DNA of 64,000 nt from Bryobacterales bacterium (GCA_020851555.1 JADZCM010000035.1:62001-126000), one strand, 5' to 3'. Shown: positions 8,766 through 18,201, numbered from the stretch's first letter. Program-made: numbers and translations. Notes: generated from the sequence alone by a model not told the origin.

Positions 8766-8828
8766 CCGGCGCCCTCCGCCCGGCGGACTCTCCGCTCTCC
8801 GGCGAGGGTATGATGGGTACGGTCCGGC

Positions 8829-9950
8829 GTGATGAGCGTGGTCGCATCAGTGGCGTTCGTTCTCAGCGCGGGGTTTGTCGTCTATGTGCTGCTTGTGTAC
8901 CCGCTGCTGGTGGCCGCACTGGCCCGCTGGCGTCCCAAGCCCGTGCGGAGGGCGCCGATTCAGCCTCGCGTCTCGGTAATCCTGGCCGTGCGCGACGGAG
9001 AGCGCTGGCTTGAGCGGAAGCTGGACTCCATTCTGGCTCTCGACTACCCGAAAGAATTGATGGAGATCTTCGTGGTGTCGGACGGCTCCGCCGACGCGAC
9101 CGATGAAATCGCGGCACGGTACGCTCCGTCCGGCGTCCGGTTGATCCGCATTCCGCGCCAAGGCAAGTGGGCGGCCATCAACGCGGGAATCGCCGCGGCC
9201 ACAGGTGAGATCCTGTTCTTCACGGACGTCCGCCAGACCCTGGAGCCCGGGTGCCTGACCCGCCTGGTGGCGCCTTTCGCGGATCCGTCCGTGGGAGTGG
9301 TCAGCGGCGGACTGGTGATCCGGCACGGCGGCACACGGCAGGAGGCCGCGACCGGCTTGTACTGGAGCTACGAGAAGTGGATCCGGATACGGCAGAGCGC
9401 CGTGGATTCGGTCTTGGGAGCCACCGGCGCCATCTACGCGATGCGCCGCGAACTGGCCGAACCCCTGCCGCCGGACACGCTGCTCGACGACGTGCACTTG
9501 CCGATGGGAGCCTTCGTCCGCGGGTTCCGGGTTCTCATCGACGAGTCGGCTCAGGCCTTCGACGAGCCGTCATCGCTCAGAAGCGAGTTCCGGCGCAAGG
9601 TGCGAACCCTCGCAGGCAACTACCAGGTTCTCAGAGCGTTTCCGGTTCTGCTGACTCCCGCCAACCGCATGTGGCTGCACTTCCTCTCGCACAAGTTCGG
9701 GAGGCTGCTCTTGCCGTTTGCGCTGATCCTTTGCGCCGTGTCGGCGTTCTTCCTCCCGCCGGGGTGGCGCGAGGCGCTGCTGGCCGGGCAGTTCGCTTTT
9801 TACACGATTGCCGCGGCCGACCTGGCGGTTCCGGAATCCTCGGGCCTGAAGCGCCTGACGGCCCCCGTTCAGACGTTCGTAGCCCTGATGGCCGCGACTC
9901 TGTGCGCCTCGCGGATGCTGCTGCCGTTCAATCGGCGATTTCGATGGTAG
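8829..9950 (+). CDS. Membrane-associated family 2 glycosyltransferase
   Basis: The protein has one N-terminal TM segment, then a GT-A domain: VSVILAVRDGERWLERKL at the nucleotide end, FVVSDGSADATDEI, the metal site region FFTDVRQTLEPG, GATGAIYAMRR and the acceptor-side motif RRKVRTLAGNYQ. Two or three C-terminal TM segments follow. This is the layout of BcsA/NodC/HAS-like processive or envelope GT2 enzymes, which use a nucleotide sugar in the cytoplasm. Product and substrate are unknown. GTG 8829 is directly followed by ATG 8832 and either could be the start. The 3' end overlaps the convergent mrp gene by 23 bases. Confidence 0.88.
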   Translation: MMSVVASVAFVLSAGFVVYVLLVYPLLVAALARWRPKPVRRAPIQPRVSVILAVRDGERWLERKLDSILALDYPKELMEIFVVSDGSADATDEIAARYAPSGVRLIRIPRQGKWAAINAGIAAATGEILFFTDVRQTLEPGCLTRLVAPFADPSVGVVSGGLVIRHGGTRQEAATGLYWSYEKWIRIRQSAVDSVLGATGAIYAMRRELAEPLPPDTLLDDVHLPMGAFVRGFRVLIDESAQAFDEPSSLRSEFRRKVRTLAGNYQVLRAFPVLLTPANRMWLHFLSHKFGRLLLPFALILCAVSAFFLPPGWREALLAGQFAFYTIAAADLAVPESSGLKRLTAPVQTFVALMAATLCASRMLLPFNRRFRW

Positions 9951-10761
9951 GCCGCCTGGGACCGCCCACCTCGGCGACGCGCGCAACCACGGCTTCGGCC
10001 AATTGAAGGAAGTTCGAGGCGTGGGAGTTCGAACCGTCGTCCAGAGCCACCGGCCGGCCGGAGTCGCCGCCCACGCGGATCTCGGGATCGAGCGGCAGTT
10101 CCGCCAGGAAGTGCGCGCCCATGGCTTCCGCCGTGCGGCGTCCGCCACCGTGGCTGAATACATCCACCCGCTGGCCGCAATGCGGGCAGGCCAGATAGCT
10201 CATGTTCTCAACCAGGCCCAGGATCTCGACCTTGACCTGGCGGAACATATGCACGGCTTTGCGGGCGTCCTCCAGAGAAACGTCCGAGGGAGTGGTCACC
10301 ACGATGGCCCCGGTGAGGGGAACGGTCTGGATGAGGGAAAGCTGGACATCGCCCGTGCCCGGCGGCAAGTCGATGATCAGGTACTCCAGTTCCCCCCACT
10401 CGACGCCGCGGATGAACTGCTGGACAACGCTATGCAGCATCGGCCCGCGCCAGATCAGAGGACGGTCTCCCGGATTGAGAAATCCCATGGACATCAGGCG
10501 GACGCCGTACCGGTCCAGGGGGAGGAGAATCTGATCCCGGACCTCCGGCGTTTCCTGCACTCCCATCATGAGGGGAACGTTCGGCCCGTAAACGTCGGCG
10601 TCCAGCAAGCCGGTCTTGTGGCCCAGCGCGGCCAGCGCCACGGCCAAGTTCACCGAGACGGTGGTCTTGCCCACGCCGCCTTTCCCGCTGCCTACCGCGA
10701 TCAGGTGCCGCACACCTGGAATGGGCTGTTTGGGCTGCTCGCCCGGCTGCTTGGGGGTCAT
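9928..10761 (-). CDS. mrp: Mrp/ApbC-type iron-sulfur carrier ATPase
   Basis: This P-loop NTPase of the Mrp/Nbp35 group loads or transfers Fe-S clusters to apoproteins. The deviant Walker A SGKGGVGKTTVSVN, DADVYGPNVPLMM, DLPPGTGDVQLSL and the cluster-binding CPHCG near residue 195 are all visible. The 277-residue form lacks the N-terminal DUF59/MIP18 domain found in longer Mrp proteins such as E. coli ApbC; a short proline/glutamine tail (QPGEQPKQPIPG) takes its place. It ends inside the 3' end of the convergent GT2 gene. The ATG at 10761 is 10 bases downstream of the tsaD stop, so tsaD and mrp are likely one transcript. Confidence 0.95.
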   Translation of the reverse strand: MTPKQPGEQPKQPIPGVRHLIAVGSGKGGVGKTTVSVNLAVALAALGHKTGLLDADVYGPNVPLMMGVQETPEVRDQILLPLDRYGVRLMSMGFLNPGDRPLIWRGPMLHSVVQQFIRGVEWGELEYLIIDLPPGTGDVQLSLIQTVPLTGAIVVTTPSDVSLEDARKAVHMFRQVKVEILGLVENMSYLACPHCGQRVDVFSHGGGRRTAEAMGAHFLAELPLDPEIRVGGDSGRPVALDDGSNSHASNFLQLAEAVVARVAEVGGPRRPTIEIAD

Positions 10762-10771
10762 TACTACTATC

Positions 10772-11878
10772 CTACGCCAGCGGCAGGTTGGCCCGGGCCA
10801 TCAGCGCGTAGTCGCTCAACTCCCCGCGTTCCAGCTTGCCGAAAGCGGCCGCGGCGATCATGGCCGCGTTGTCCGTCGAGAGGCCCGGTGATGGAAAATG
10901 CACGGGACAGGCCAAGGGCAGCGCGCGCGCCGCGGCGCGGAGCCCGCTGTTGCACGCGACGCCTCCCGAGACAAGCAGGCTCCGCGCCGCAATCTGGCCG
11001 GCGCACACCGAGGCCCGGCGCAGCAGTTCCTCGATGACGGTGCGCTGGAAGGAGGCCAGCAGTCCGAGCGTCGCCGGAGGCGTCACGGCCAGCCAGTCTT
11101 CGGCCGACGGGCGCGGGTTGGATCTCAACAGTGCACGTCTCGCCTCGATCTCAGCAGTCAGGTCGCGCTGCTGGGTCCAGCGCAGAACGGCGGTCTTCAG
11201 GCCGCTGAAGCTGAAGTCGAGGGGATTGCCCTTCATGCGCGCCAGCGTGAAGCGCACGGCATGCGGGTCCCCGTGCGGGGCCAGACGGTCGATGACCGGG
11301 CCGCCGGGGTAGCCGAATCCGAGCAACTTGGCCACCTTGTCGAAGGCCTCGCCGGCGGCGTCGTCGCGGGTCTTGCCGAGCAGCCTGTAATGCGGGCCCT
11401 CCCGCACCTCGAACAGATGCGTGTGCCCGCCGCTTACCACCAGGGCCAGCGCCGGGAACTCCACGGGGCGGCCCGTGGACTCCGCCTCCAGCATGACGGC
11501 ATGGATGTGTCCCTCGATGTGGTTCACGGCAATGAGCGGGAGGTTATGGGCGAAGGACAGCGCCTTGGCAAACGTCAGCCCCACCAGCAGCGAGCCCACC
11601 AGGCCCGGACCGGACGTGACTGCCACGGCTCCCAGGCCGCTGTATCCGCAACCGGCTTGAGCGAGCGCCTCGGCCACCACGGGGACGATCGCCCGCAAGT
11701 GTTCGCGCGACGCCAGTTCCGGCACCACGCCTCCGTATTTCGCGTGCGTGTCGAGTTGCGAAGCGACCACGGAAGAGAGGATCCGGCGGGCGCCGCCCAC
11801 CACAGCGGCCGCGGTTTCGTCGCAGGAGGTTTCAATGCCCAGGATACGCAAGCTGATATTCTGGCTGTCGCGGGACAT
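10772..11878 (-). CDS. tsaD: tRNA N6-adenosine threonylcarbamoyltransferase TsaD
   Basis: TsaD transfers the threonylcarbamoyl group to A37 of ANN-decoding tRNAs, together with TsaB and TsaE. The N-terminal [16 protein letters not shown], the metal-binding HIEGH (in [12 protein letters not shown]), [10 protein letters not shown] and [11 protein letters not shown] identify it. Length (368 aa) is normal, with a possible small insertion around [12 protein letters not shown]. The ATG at 11878 shares CATG with the queA ATG on the other strand; AGAGAG precedes it. A TTG at 11851 immediately before RILGIETS is an alternative start that would match the usual N-terminus of the family. Confidence 0.97.
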   Translation of the reverse strand: MSRDSQNISLRILGIETSCDETAAAVVGGARRILSSVVASQLDTHAKYGGVVPELASREHLRAIVPVVAEALAQAGCGYSGLGAVAVTSGPGLVGSLLVGLTFAKALSFAHNLPLIAVNHIEGHIHAVMLEAESTGRPVEFPALALVVSGGHTHLFEVREGPHYRLLGKTRDDAAGEAFDKVAKLLGFGYPGGPVIDRLAPHGDPHAVRFTLARMKGNPLDFSFSGLKTAVLRWTQQRDLTAEIEARRALLRSNPRPSAEDWLAVTPPATLGLLASFQRTVIEELLRRASVCAGQIAARSLLVSGGVACNSGLRAAARALPLACPVHFPSPGLSTDNAAMIAAAAFGKLERGELSDYALMARANLPLA

Positions 11879-11901
11879 GCAACTCTCTGACTTCGATTAT
11901 C
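11857..11901. promoter_or_regulatory. Overlapping divergent tsaD/queA start region
   Basis: There is no intergenic DNA: the palindrome CATG (11876-11879) contains both start codons. Weak promoter-like elements lie inside the opposite gene: TGATATTCT (11854-11862, extended -10 type) for queA and GATAAT on the minus strand (11901-11896) for tsaD. If used, leaders would be only about 8-11 bases and the transcripts' 5' ends would overlap. No good -35 box is seen for either, so this is tentative. Confidence 0.25.
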
Positions 11902-12944
11902 ACCTCCCGGAAGACCGCGTCGCGCAGCAGCCCCTGGAGGACCGCGCCGCGTCCCGGATGCTGGTAATCCATCGCCGCGAGGGACGCTGGGAAGACCGCA
12001 TGTTCCGCGAACTCCCCCGGTTTCTCGGTCCGGGAGACTGCCTGGTGCTCAACGACTCCCGTGTCTTCCCCTCGCGCCTGCTCGGGCGCAGGGCTGGGGT
12101 GGGCGCGCTGCCCATCGGGAGGAAGAACCCCCGGAGGCGCGAGCACCTGAGCGGGGAAGTCGAGATCTTCCTGCTGAAGCCCGTGCCCGGAGAAGACGGG
12201 ACCTGGCGGGCGCTCGTTCATCCGGGGCGGAAAATGCGCGTCGGCGAGCGGGTGCGCTTCGGCGAAGACCTGGAGGCCGAGATTGTGGCCCGCGGCTCCT
12301 ATGGCGAGCGCACCGTCCGGTTCCTGGGTGGAGGCCGCATCGAGGAACAACTGGAGCGGGTGGGCCACGTGCCGCTCCCGCCGTACATACGCCGGCCGGA
12401 CACCCCTCTGGACCGCCTGCGGTACCAGACCATTTACGCCCGCGAGAGCGGCTCCGTGGCCGCACCGACGGCGGGGCTGCACTTTACGGCGGAAATATTG
12501 GAGGAATGCCGCGCGGCGGGCGCCGAGATCGCCCGGGTGAGGCTCCACGTGGGCCTGGGTACCTTCCAGCCGATCCGCACCAGCACGGTCGAAGATCACC
12601 GGCTGCAAGCCGAGTGGTTCCGGATCCCGGAAGAGGAAGCCGGCCGGTTGCGGGCCGCGTCGCGGCGGGTAGCCGTGGGCACGACCGCCGTCCGGGTGCT
12701 GGAAACCGCAGCCAGGCGGGGCGGCTTGAAGGCGTGCGAGGGAGACACCGATCTGTACATCTACCCCGGTTTCCAGTTCCAGGCCACCGGCGCCATGCTC
12801 ACCAACTTCCACCTGCCCCGAAGCAGCCTGCTGCTGCTGGTGTGCGCTTTCGGCGGAAGGGACCTGGTGCTCTCGGCCTACCGGCACGCCGTGGAGGCGG
12901 GCTACCGCTTCTACTCTTACGGCGACTGCATGCTGTTAGCATGA
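11877..12944 (+). CDS. queA: S-adenosylmethionine:tRNA ribosyltransferase-isomerase QueA
   Basis: QueA transfers and rearranges the ribosyl part of SAM onto 7-aminomethyl-7-deazaguanine in tRNA, forming epoxyqueuosine. Typical segments are [19 protein letters not shown] at the start, [59 protein letters not shown] and [12 protein letters not shown] near the end. I use the ATG at 11877 (355 aa); the frame stays open further upstream, but those codons lie inside tsaD on the other strand and are not family-like. No strong Shine-Dalgarno sequence precedes this ATG. The MscS gene begins 4 bases after the stop. Confidence 0.97.
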   Translation: MQLSDFDYHLPEDRVAQQPLEDRAASRMLVIHRREGRWEDRMFRELPRFLGPGDCLVLNDSRVFPSRLLGRRAGVGALPIGRKNPRRREHLSGEVEIFLLKPVPGEDGTWRALVHPGRKMRVGERVRFGEDLEAEIVARGSYGERTVRFLGGGRIEEQLERVGHVPLPPYIRRPDTPLDRLRYQTIYARESGSVAAPTAGLHFTAEILEECRAAGAEIARVRLHVGLGTFQPIRTSTVEDHRLQAEWFRIPEEEAGRLRAASRRVAVGTTAVRVLETAARRGGLKACEGDTDLYIYPGFQFQATGAMLTNFHLPRSSLLLLVCAFGGRDLVLSAYRHAVEAGYRFYSYGDCMLLA

Positions 12945-12948
12945 GGTC

Positions 12949-13839
12949 ATGCAGCGCTTCCTGGAATTGTCCATAGAGACCCTGCATCACGCGGCGCAGC
13001 ATGGAATCCGTATCGTGCTGATCGCGGCGGGCGCGATGCTGGCGGCCAGGCTCATCAACCGGTCGCTCCCCCGGATACGGGCGAGGATTGTGGCGCTGAT
13101 GCTGCGGCGCGGCGGTGTGGAGAACACGGAACTGGAGAAGCGCGCCGTGACGCTGGGCGCCATCTTCCGCAAGACCGTGACGGTCGCAATTTATGCGCTG
13201 GCCGTTGCCATGGTCCTGAAAGAAGCGGGCTTCGACATCGGGCCCATTCTGGCGGGGGCCGGCGTGGTGGGGCTGGCCGTCGGCTTCGGCGCGCAGAACC
13301 TGGTGCGGGACGTGATCTCAGGGCTCTTCCTGCTGGTGGAGAACCAGATCCGCGTCCACGATGTGGTCAACATCAACGGCACCGGCGGACTGGTTGAGGA
13401 GATCAACCTGCGGACTACGGTGCTCAGGGGGCTGGACGGAGCCGTGCACATCTTCCCCAACGGCAGTATTCAGACGCTTTCCAACCTCACACGGGAGTAC
13501 TCGTACTACGTCTTCGATATCGGCGTGTCGTACATGGAGGACACCGACCACGTGGCTTCGGTGATGGAGGAAGTGGCCGACGGGTTGAGGTCCGATGCCG
13601 TCTACGGGCCGCTGATCCTGGACCCGCTGGAGGTGCTGGGGGTGGAGCGCTTCGGCGAGTCGGCGGTGCACCTCAAAGCCCGCATCAAAACCAAGCCTAT
13701 CCAGCAGTGGCGGGTGGGGCGCGAAATGAACCGCCGCCTCAAGAAACGCTTTGACGAACTGGGAATCGATCTCCCCTACCCCCAGCGCACCATCCACGTG
13801 GCGCCCTCACTGGCCGATAAGGCCGCGAAGAATGCCTAG
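12949..13839 (+). CDS. MscS-family mechanosensitive channel
   Basis: The 296-residue protein has three N-terminal membrane segments and the pore-lining helix with its Gly/Ala pattern (ILAGAGVVGLAVGFGAQNLVRDVISG). The beta domain follows (ENQIRVHDVVNINGTGGLVEEINLRTTVLRGLDG, then VHIFPNGSI). MscS channels release solutes on hypo-osmotic shock. The size is that of a minimal MscS, without a large periplasmic domain. It is probably translated with queA (gap of 4 bases; GAGG at 12943-12946). The 3' end overlaps the convergent gene at 13807 by 33 bases. Confidence 0.95.
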   Translation: MQRFLELSIETLHHAAQHGIRIVLIAAGAMLAARLINRSLPRIRARIVALMLRRGGVENTELEKRAVTLGAIFRKTVTVAIYALAVAMVLKEAGFDIGPILAGAGVVGLAVGFGAQNLVRDVISGLFLLVENQIRVHDVVNINGTGGLVEEINLRTTVLRGLDGAVHIFPNGSIQTLSNLTREYSYYVFDIGVSYMEDTDHVASVMEEVADGLRSDAVYGPLILDPLEVLGVERFGESAVHLKARIKTKPIQQWRVGREMNRRLKKRFDELGIDLPYPQRTIHVAPSLADKAAKNA

Positions 13840-14973
13840 GGCCTGGGGGACCAACTGCGCGCAGGTCCTCAACGCGACGGCCGCGAGCGGGGCCCAACTG
13901 AATCGCCAGCCGCCTCCGAGGCTCTCCATCCCAACCAGCAGCAGCAGCGGGGAGGCGATTCGCGGAAACGTGAACGGGTCAAGCAGAGTGAAGTTGATGC
14001 CCGCGGCGATCATGAAGACGGCGAAGGCCAGGGCCGCAAAGCCCCTCGGGTCCCTGGAAGGCTTGAGCGCGCTGCGCACCGCCAGGACGATGGCCAGCGC
14101 GATCGCCGCCAGCAGCAGGTAGTCCAGGGCCTTTAACGCCAGAGAGATCAGGTCCGGGAAGGAGTAATCGGGAGTTCGCCACGCCCTGAACCGGAGATAG
14201 CCCATCGGTGACTGGCTGGCCAGCTTCCCCAATAGATCCGGTCTGGTGAGGCTCGCCACGTGCCAACTCCACGCCAGAGCCGGCACGGCCGAAGTCGCGA
14301 AGAGTCCTGCCATCCGGAGCCTTCGTCTCCAGAGGAGAGAGAACAAGTAAGCCGCCAGGAGCAGGAAGCCGGTCTCACGGGTCAGGCAGGCGCAGGTCAA
14401 GAGCAGGTAGAGCCCCCAGCCTCCCCCCCGGCTGGAGTAGTAGGCGAAACCCGCCGTGAGGGCCGCCAGCGTGGCGTCTACCACCATGCGGTCCACGGAC
14501 ACGATGGTGGCCGGAACCAGCAGGAAGCCCAGGCCCCAGGCTGGATTCCTTCCAGACAGTTCAGCAAGGCGGCTCAACCAGTAAGCGCCAAGCAAGACGG
14601 ACAGCCACAGGACGGCGAAGACCGCCGTGTCCACGTACCGGTCCTGCCCGGCGGCCAGCAGGTAGGCCGCCGCCGGAACCAGGATCCGGCGGTAGCGGAG
14701 CCGCGCGTCGTCCATGTACCCGTCAAAGCCTTTCCGGAGGAACGGATCGTGAGCCAGGTAGTGATAAAACTGTCCGTCGTAGCCGTCGCTGGCGGGGAAG
14801 CGGTAGATGCCCTCCCAATCGAGTTGAGGCGGCGCCTGTAAGCGGGCTCCGGTGCAGAACAGGGCGGTCCAGTTACCGCCGTAGTTGAAGTGAACCGTGA
14901 GCGACTGCCACGCGAACACCGCCAGCACCGCCACAAGCGCAATGACGGCCGGCCTGGACACCCAGCGCTTCAT
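13807..14973 (-). CDS. Polytopic membrane protein of unknown function, tandem paralogue 2
   Basis: The frame is open much further upstream, but that part overlaps the preceding gene. The ATG at 14973 shares ATGA with that gene's stop and gives a 388-residue protein starting MKRWVSRPAVIALVAVLAVF. It has about nine to ten TM segments and a first external loop containing NYGGNWTALFCTGA and SDGYDGQFYHYLAHDP, then RLRYRRILVPAAAYLLAAG. The neighbour upstream shares all these blocks, so the two arose by tandem duplication. The D-G-Y-D-G-Q-F-Y loop resembles acidic first loops of GT-C glycosyltransferases, but I do not recognise a named family, so the function is open. Confidence 0.75.
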   Translation of the reverse strand: MKRWVSRPAVIALVAVLAVFAWQSLTVHFNYGGNWTALFCTGARLQAPPQLDWEGIYRFPASDGYDGQFYHYLAHDPFLRKGFDGYMDDARLRYRRILVPAAAYLLAAGQDRYVDTAVFAVLWLSVLLGAYWLSRLAELSGRNPAWGLGFLLVPATIVSVDRMVVDATLAALTAGFAYYSSRGGGWGLYLLLTCACLTRETGFLLLAAYLFSLLWRRRLRMAGLFATSAVPALAWSWHVASLTRPDLLGKLASQSPMGYLRFRAWRTPDYSFPDLISLALKALDYLLLAAIALAIVLAVRSALKPSRDPRGFAALAFAVFMIAAGINFTLLDPFTFPRIASPLLLLVGMESLGGGWRFSWAPLAAVALRTCAQLVPQALGILRGLIGQ

Positions 14974-16163
14974 CCTGTCAGTCCCCCGCCCAAGCCGCGA
15001 AGGATGCGCCAGCCGTCGCCGGCCAATTGCAGGGCGACCGCCGGCGTAACCAGGGCCAGAGGGACGAGGTCGCCCCAGGAGCGGCGCTCCAAGGCGCGCC
15101 ATAGCAGCATCGCCAGGAGCGGCGTGAGCAGCCGTCCGTGCCCGTAGACGTGGACCCAGACATCGGAGGAACCCATGAGCACGGCCCCGGCGCCCAGCGC
15201 GCCCAGCACCGTGATCGCCGCGTCCATCGGCCTGCCGGTGTTCCCCACTCCGAAACGGAAGGCCAGGGCGACGGCCGCCAGCGAGCCGAGAACCGCCACC
15301 AGGTTCAGGACAGCCGCCAGGCCGGCGATGGAGACCACCGGCGCGGCCGCGGCCAGGGCCGCCGCTGCCGACCACAAACCCCGCAGTGGAGCCGTGCCGA
15401 TCCATCCGACGTTGTAGGACGGGAAGGCGTTCCACACGTAAAGCCACCAGGCCGCGACCGGCAGGACGGCCGCCGCGGAAAGCGCCGTCTTGCCATACTG
15501 CCGGCGCGCCATCGAACAGAGGCCGTAGACGGCGGCGATGGCAAGTCCGGTTTCGCGCACCAGGGGCGCCAGAGCCAGAATCGCCAAGATGGGCCAGGAG
15601 GCTTGCCGCGACGCCAGAACCGCGAATCCCACCCAAAGCGCGGCGAGCGCGACGTCCACCGTCATGCGGTCGATGGAGACGGCCGAGGCGGGAAGCGCCA
15701 GGAACAGGAATCCCCACCAGGCGGGCCGGCCGTGCAGGAGTGCGAGACGCGCCAGCCAGAAGGCCCCCAGGAAGACGAACCCCTGCACCACGGAGAAGTA
15801 AGCGGCATCGATGAGGCGAGGTTGCCCGGCCGCGAGGATGTAAGCGAGCGCCGGCACCAGGATTCTGGTGTAGCGGAGCCTCGGCGCATCAATGTAGTTC
15901 GGCAGGCCGCTCCTCCCCAGCGGATCATGGGCGATGTAGTGGTAGAACTGGCCGTCGTATCCGTAACTATTGGGAATGGCGTAGATCGTCTCCCCCGCCA
16001 GGTCGCGCGGCACGGGTTGCCGGGCGCCGGTGCAGAACAAACCGGTCCAGTTGCCGCCGTAGTTGTACCGGACGGTGAGGGCCTGCCACAGGAAAGCCAG
16101 AACCACGGCCGCCAGGGCGACTGCCGGCGGCCGTCCGGCCATGCAGCGGCGCAGAGGCGGCAT
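14970..16163 (-). CDS. Polytopic membrane protein of unknown function, tandem paralogue 1
   Basis: The 397-residue protein is rich in membrane segments and is a clear paralogue of the gene that follows: NYGGNWTGLFCTGA, NSYGYDGQFYHYIAHDP, RLRYTRILVPALAYILAAG, SIDRMTVDVALAALWVGFA and PLVRETGLAIAAVYG all have counterparts there. The conserved acidic DGQFY loop just after the first TM suggests a GT-C-like enzyme acting on the outer face of the membrane (inference). Start ATG 16163 is tentative; a second ATG lies at residue 8, closer to the first TM. The stop overlaps the second copy's ATG. Confidence 0.75.
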   Translation of the reverse strand: MPPLRRCMAGRPPAVALAAVVLAFLWQALTVRYNYGGNWTGLFCTGARQPVPRDLAGETIYAIPNSYGYDGQFYHYIAHDPLGRSGLPNYIDAPRLRYTRILVPALAYILAAGQPRLIDAAYFSVVQGFVFLGAFWLARLALLHGRPAWWGFLFLALPASAVSIDRMTVDVALAALWVGFAVLASRQASWPILAILALAPLVRETGLAIAAVYGLCSMARRQYGKTALSAAAVLPVAAWWLYVWNAFPSYNVGWIGTAPLRGLWSAAAALAAAAPVVSIAGLAAVLNLVAVLGSLAAVALAFRFGVGNTGRPMDAAITVLGALGAGAVLMGSSDVWVHVYGHGRLLTPLLAMLLWRALERRSWGDLVPLALVTPAVALQLAGDGWRILRGLGGGLTG

Positions 16164-16176
16164 CTTACCCCGGGAG

Positions 16177-18201
16177 TTACATGATAGCCGCCGGCGGCGC
16201 CGGTTCGTCGGGATGTCCGGCGTTGGCCAGCGGCACCTTCACCATCAGGTAGGCCAGCACCAGCAGGACGGCGAATCCCGCGTAAATCGACGGCGTCCGG
16301 AAGATGACCGGCAGCGGCCACTCGAAGAAACGGAAGGTGGCGACCACCAGCCCCGCCAGCGCCTCGCCCGCGATCAGTCCCGAGGCCGTGAGCACCCCCG
16401 CGTTCTCGATGCGGGCCTTCTGGGCTTCGTTGAATGAGCCTTTCTCGCGCGCGCGGTCCGTCACCCAGCGGATGACGCCGCCTACGAAGATAGCGAAGGT
16501 CGTCTCCAGCGGCAGGTACATGCCCACCGCGAACAGCATCGGGCTGCGCACCTGAACCATGACCAGAGAGAGCCCCATGAAGATCCCGACCACCACCAGC
16601 GGCCAGGGCATGCTCCCGCCCACGATCCCCTGAGCGAGCGACGCCATCAGCCCGGCCTGCGGCGCCGAGAGTTCGCGGTCGCCGAAGCCCGTCCCGCCGG
16701 CGTTGATGTTGCCCTGGTGGAGAAGCAGCAGCGGGAAGTAGAGCAGCGCGCTGGCCACCAGGACCCCCAGGAAGTCGCCGATCTGCATGCTGCGGGGCGT
16801 GCCGCCGAGAATGTGCCCCACCTTCAGGTCCTGGAGCATCTCGCCGGCCACGGCGGAAGAGACGCACACCACCGCGGCCACGCCCAGAACCGCCGCCACG
16901 CCGTTGATGCCCGACACACCGATCGTCACCATGAGCAGCGCCGCGACGATCAGCGTGGAGAGCGTCAGGCCGGAGATCGGGTTGTTCGAGGAGCCGATCA
17001 TGCCGACCAGGTTGCCCGAGACCGCCGCGAAGAAGAAGCCCAGCACGATCATCACCACCGCGGCGACCACGCCGCCGGGCAGGGTGCCCGCGAGGTAGGC
17101 GTACAGCGCGACCATCGCGATCAGGGTCAGGACCAGCCCGATGAACACCGTCTTGGCGCTCAGGTCGCGGTCCGCCCGGGCGCTGGATTCGGCCTGCGCC
17201 CCGGCCTTCTTCAGATCGGAGATGGCCCGCTTCATGCCGGCCGCCAGGCTCTTGCGCATACGGAACAGGGTGTAGCTGGCGCCCACCAGCATGCCGCCCA
17301 CGGCGATCGGCCGGACGATGAACCGCCAGATGGAACTCGCCATGCCGGACCAGGATTCTTCGGCCGCGCCCGGCGGGAGCAGGTCCTGGAGTTGGGGCCC
17401 GAGGAAGTACATGAACAAGGGCACGAGCAGGCCCCAGGCGACCACGCCGCCCGAGAAATTGAGCGCCGCCAGCTTCGGGCCGATGATATATCCGACCCCC
17501 AGGTAGGCGGGGCTGATGGCCGGCGCCGAAGCCACCGTCACGCCCCCCACTCCGAGCCCGTTGGCATCCGCGGTGCTGCCGAGACGGACCATGCTGCGGC
17601 CCATCTCGCCGATGCGCACGAAGAACTCCTTGCTCGCGGCGAACAACTGAAAGACCCCCAGCAGATAGACCAGAGCGCCAACCCCCATGTTGGCGAAAAG
17701 AACCTTGGCCGCCTGGCTGCCGCGCTGCCCGGCCTTGTGGATCTCGGAGGCTGCCAGCGACTCCGGGTAGGGGAGTTCGCGGTCCTCCACCATCACCCGC
17801 CGCAGCAGGGTGACGAACAGAATGCCGAGCACGCCGCCCACCAGCATGAGCACGCTGGATTTCCAGTAAGCGTGCTCGAAATCGAACGACGGCCAGGCCT
17901 TCGAAATCACGAAGGCGGGGATGGTGAAGATGGCGCCCGCGGCGACCGACTCGCCTATGGAGCCGACGGTCCGGGCCATGTTCTCCTCGAGGATCGAGCC
18001 GCGGAACAGCCGCAGGACCGCCATGCTGATGACCGCCGCCGGGTAGGTGGCGGCGATGGTCATCCCGGCGCGCAGACCGAGGTAGGCGTTGGCGGCGCCC
18101 AGGATCACGGTCATGACGAGCCCCAGCAGCAAGGCGCGGAGCGTGAACTCGGACATGCGGACACTGTCAGGTACGTACGGAGCGTGTTTCTCTTGGCCCA
18201 C
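16177..18201 (-). CDS. OPT-family oligopeptide transporter
   Basis: This large polytopic protein (674 aa) belongs to the OPT/YSL superfamily of proton-coupled peptide or metal-chelate importers. Visible features are the N-terminal YVPDSVRMSEFTLRALLLG, the LGAANAYLGLRAGMTIAATYPAAVISMA helix block, DRELPYPESLA, VGMIGSSNNPISG and LQDLKVGHILGGTPRSMQ. I start at GTG 18201 because GGGAGGGA lies 5-6 bases upstream and the product then begins VGQEKHAPYVP, as in relatives; the frame extends to 18240 without support. The substrate is unknown. The stop is 13 bases from the paralogous membrane protein gene downstream. Confidence 0.93.
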   Translation of the reverse strand: MGQEKHAPYVPDSVRMSEFTLRALLLGLVMTVILGAANAYLGLRAGMTIAATYPAAVISMAVLRLFRGSILEENMARTVGSIGESVAAGAIFTIPAFVISKAWPSFDFEHAYWKSSVLMLVGGVLGILFVTLLRRVMVEDRELPYPESLAASEIHKAGQRGSQAAKVLFANMGVGALVYLLGVFQLFAASKEFFVRIGEMGRSMVRLGSTADANGLGVGGVTVASAPAISPAYLGVGYIIGPKLAALNFSGGVVAWGLLVPLFMYFLGPQLQDLLPPGAAEESWSGMASSIWRFIVRPIAVGGMLVGASYTLFRMRKSLAAGMKRAISDLKKAGAQAESSARADRDLSAKTVFIGLVLTLIAMVALYAYLAGTLPGGVVAAVVMIVLGFFFAAVSGNLVGMIGSSNNPISGLTLSTLIVAALLMVTIGVSGINGVAAVLGVAAVVCVSSAVAGEMLQDLKVGHILGGTPRSMQIGDFLGVLVASALLYFPLLLLHQGNINAGGTGFGDRELSAPQAGLMASLAQGIVGGSMPWPLVVVGIFMGLSLVMVQVRSPMLFAVGMYLPLETTFAIFVGGVIRWVTDRAREKGSFNEAQKARIENAGVLTASGLIAGEALAGLVVATFRFFEWPLPVIFRTPSIYAGFAVLLVLAYLMVKVPLANAGHPDEPAPPAAIM

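Noticed and set aside
13807..15717. A single 636-residue protein
   Set aside because: The upstream part of this frame overlaps the paralogous gene 14970-16163 and has no family-like sequence; ATG 14973 in an ATGA overlap explains the real gene.
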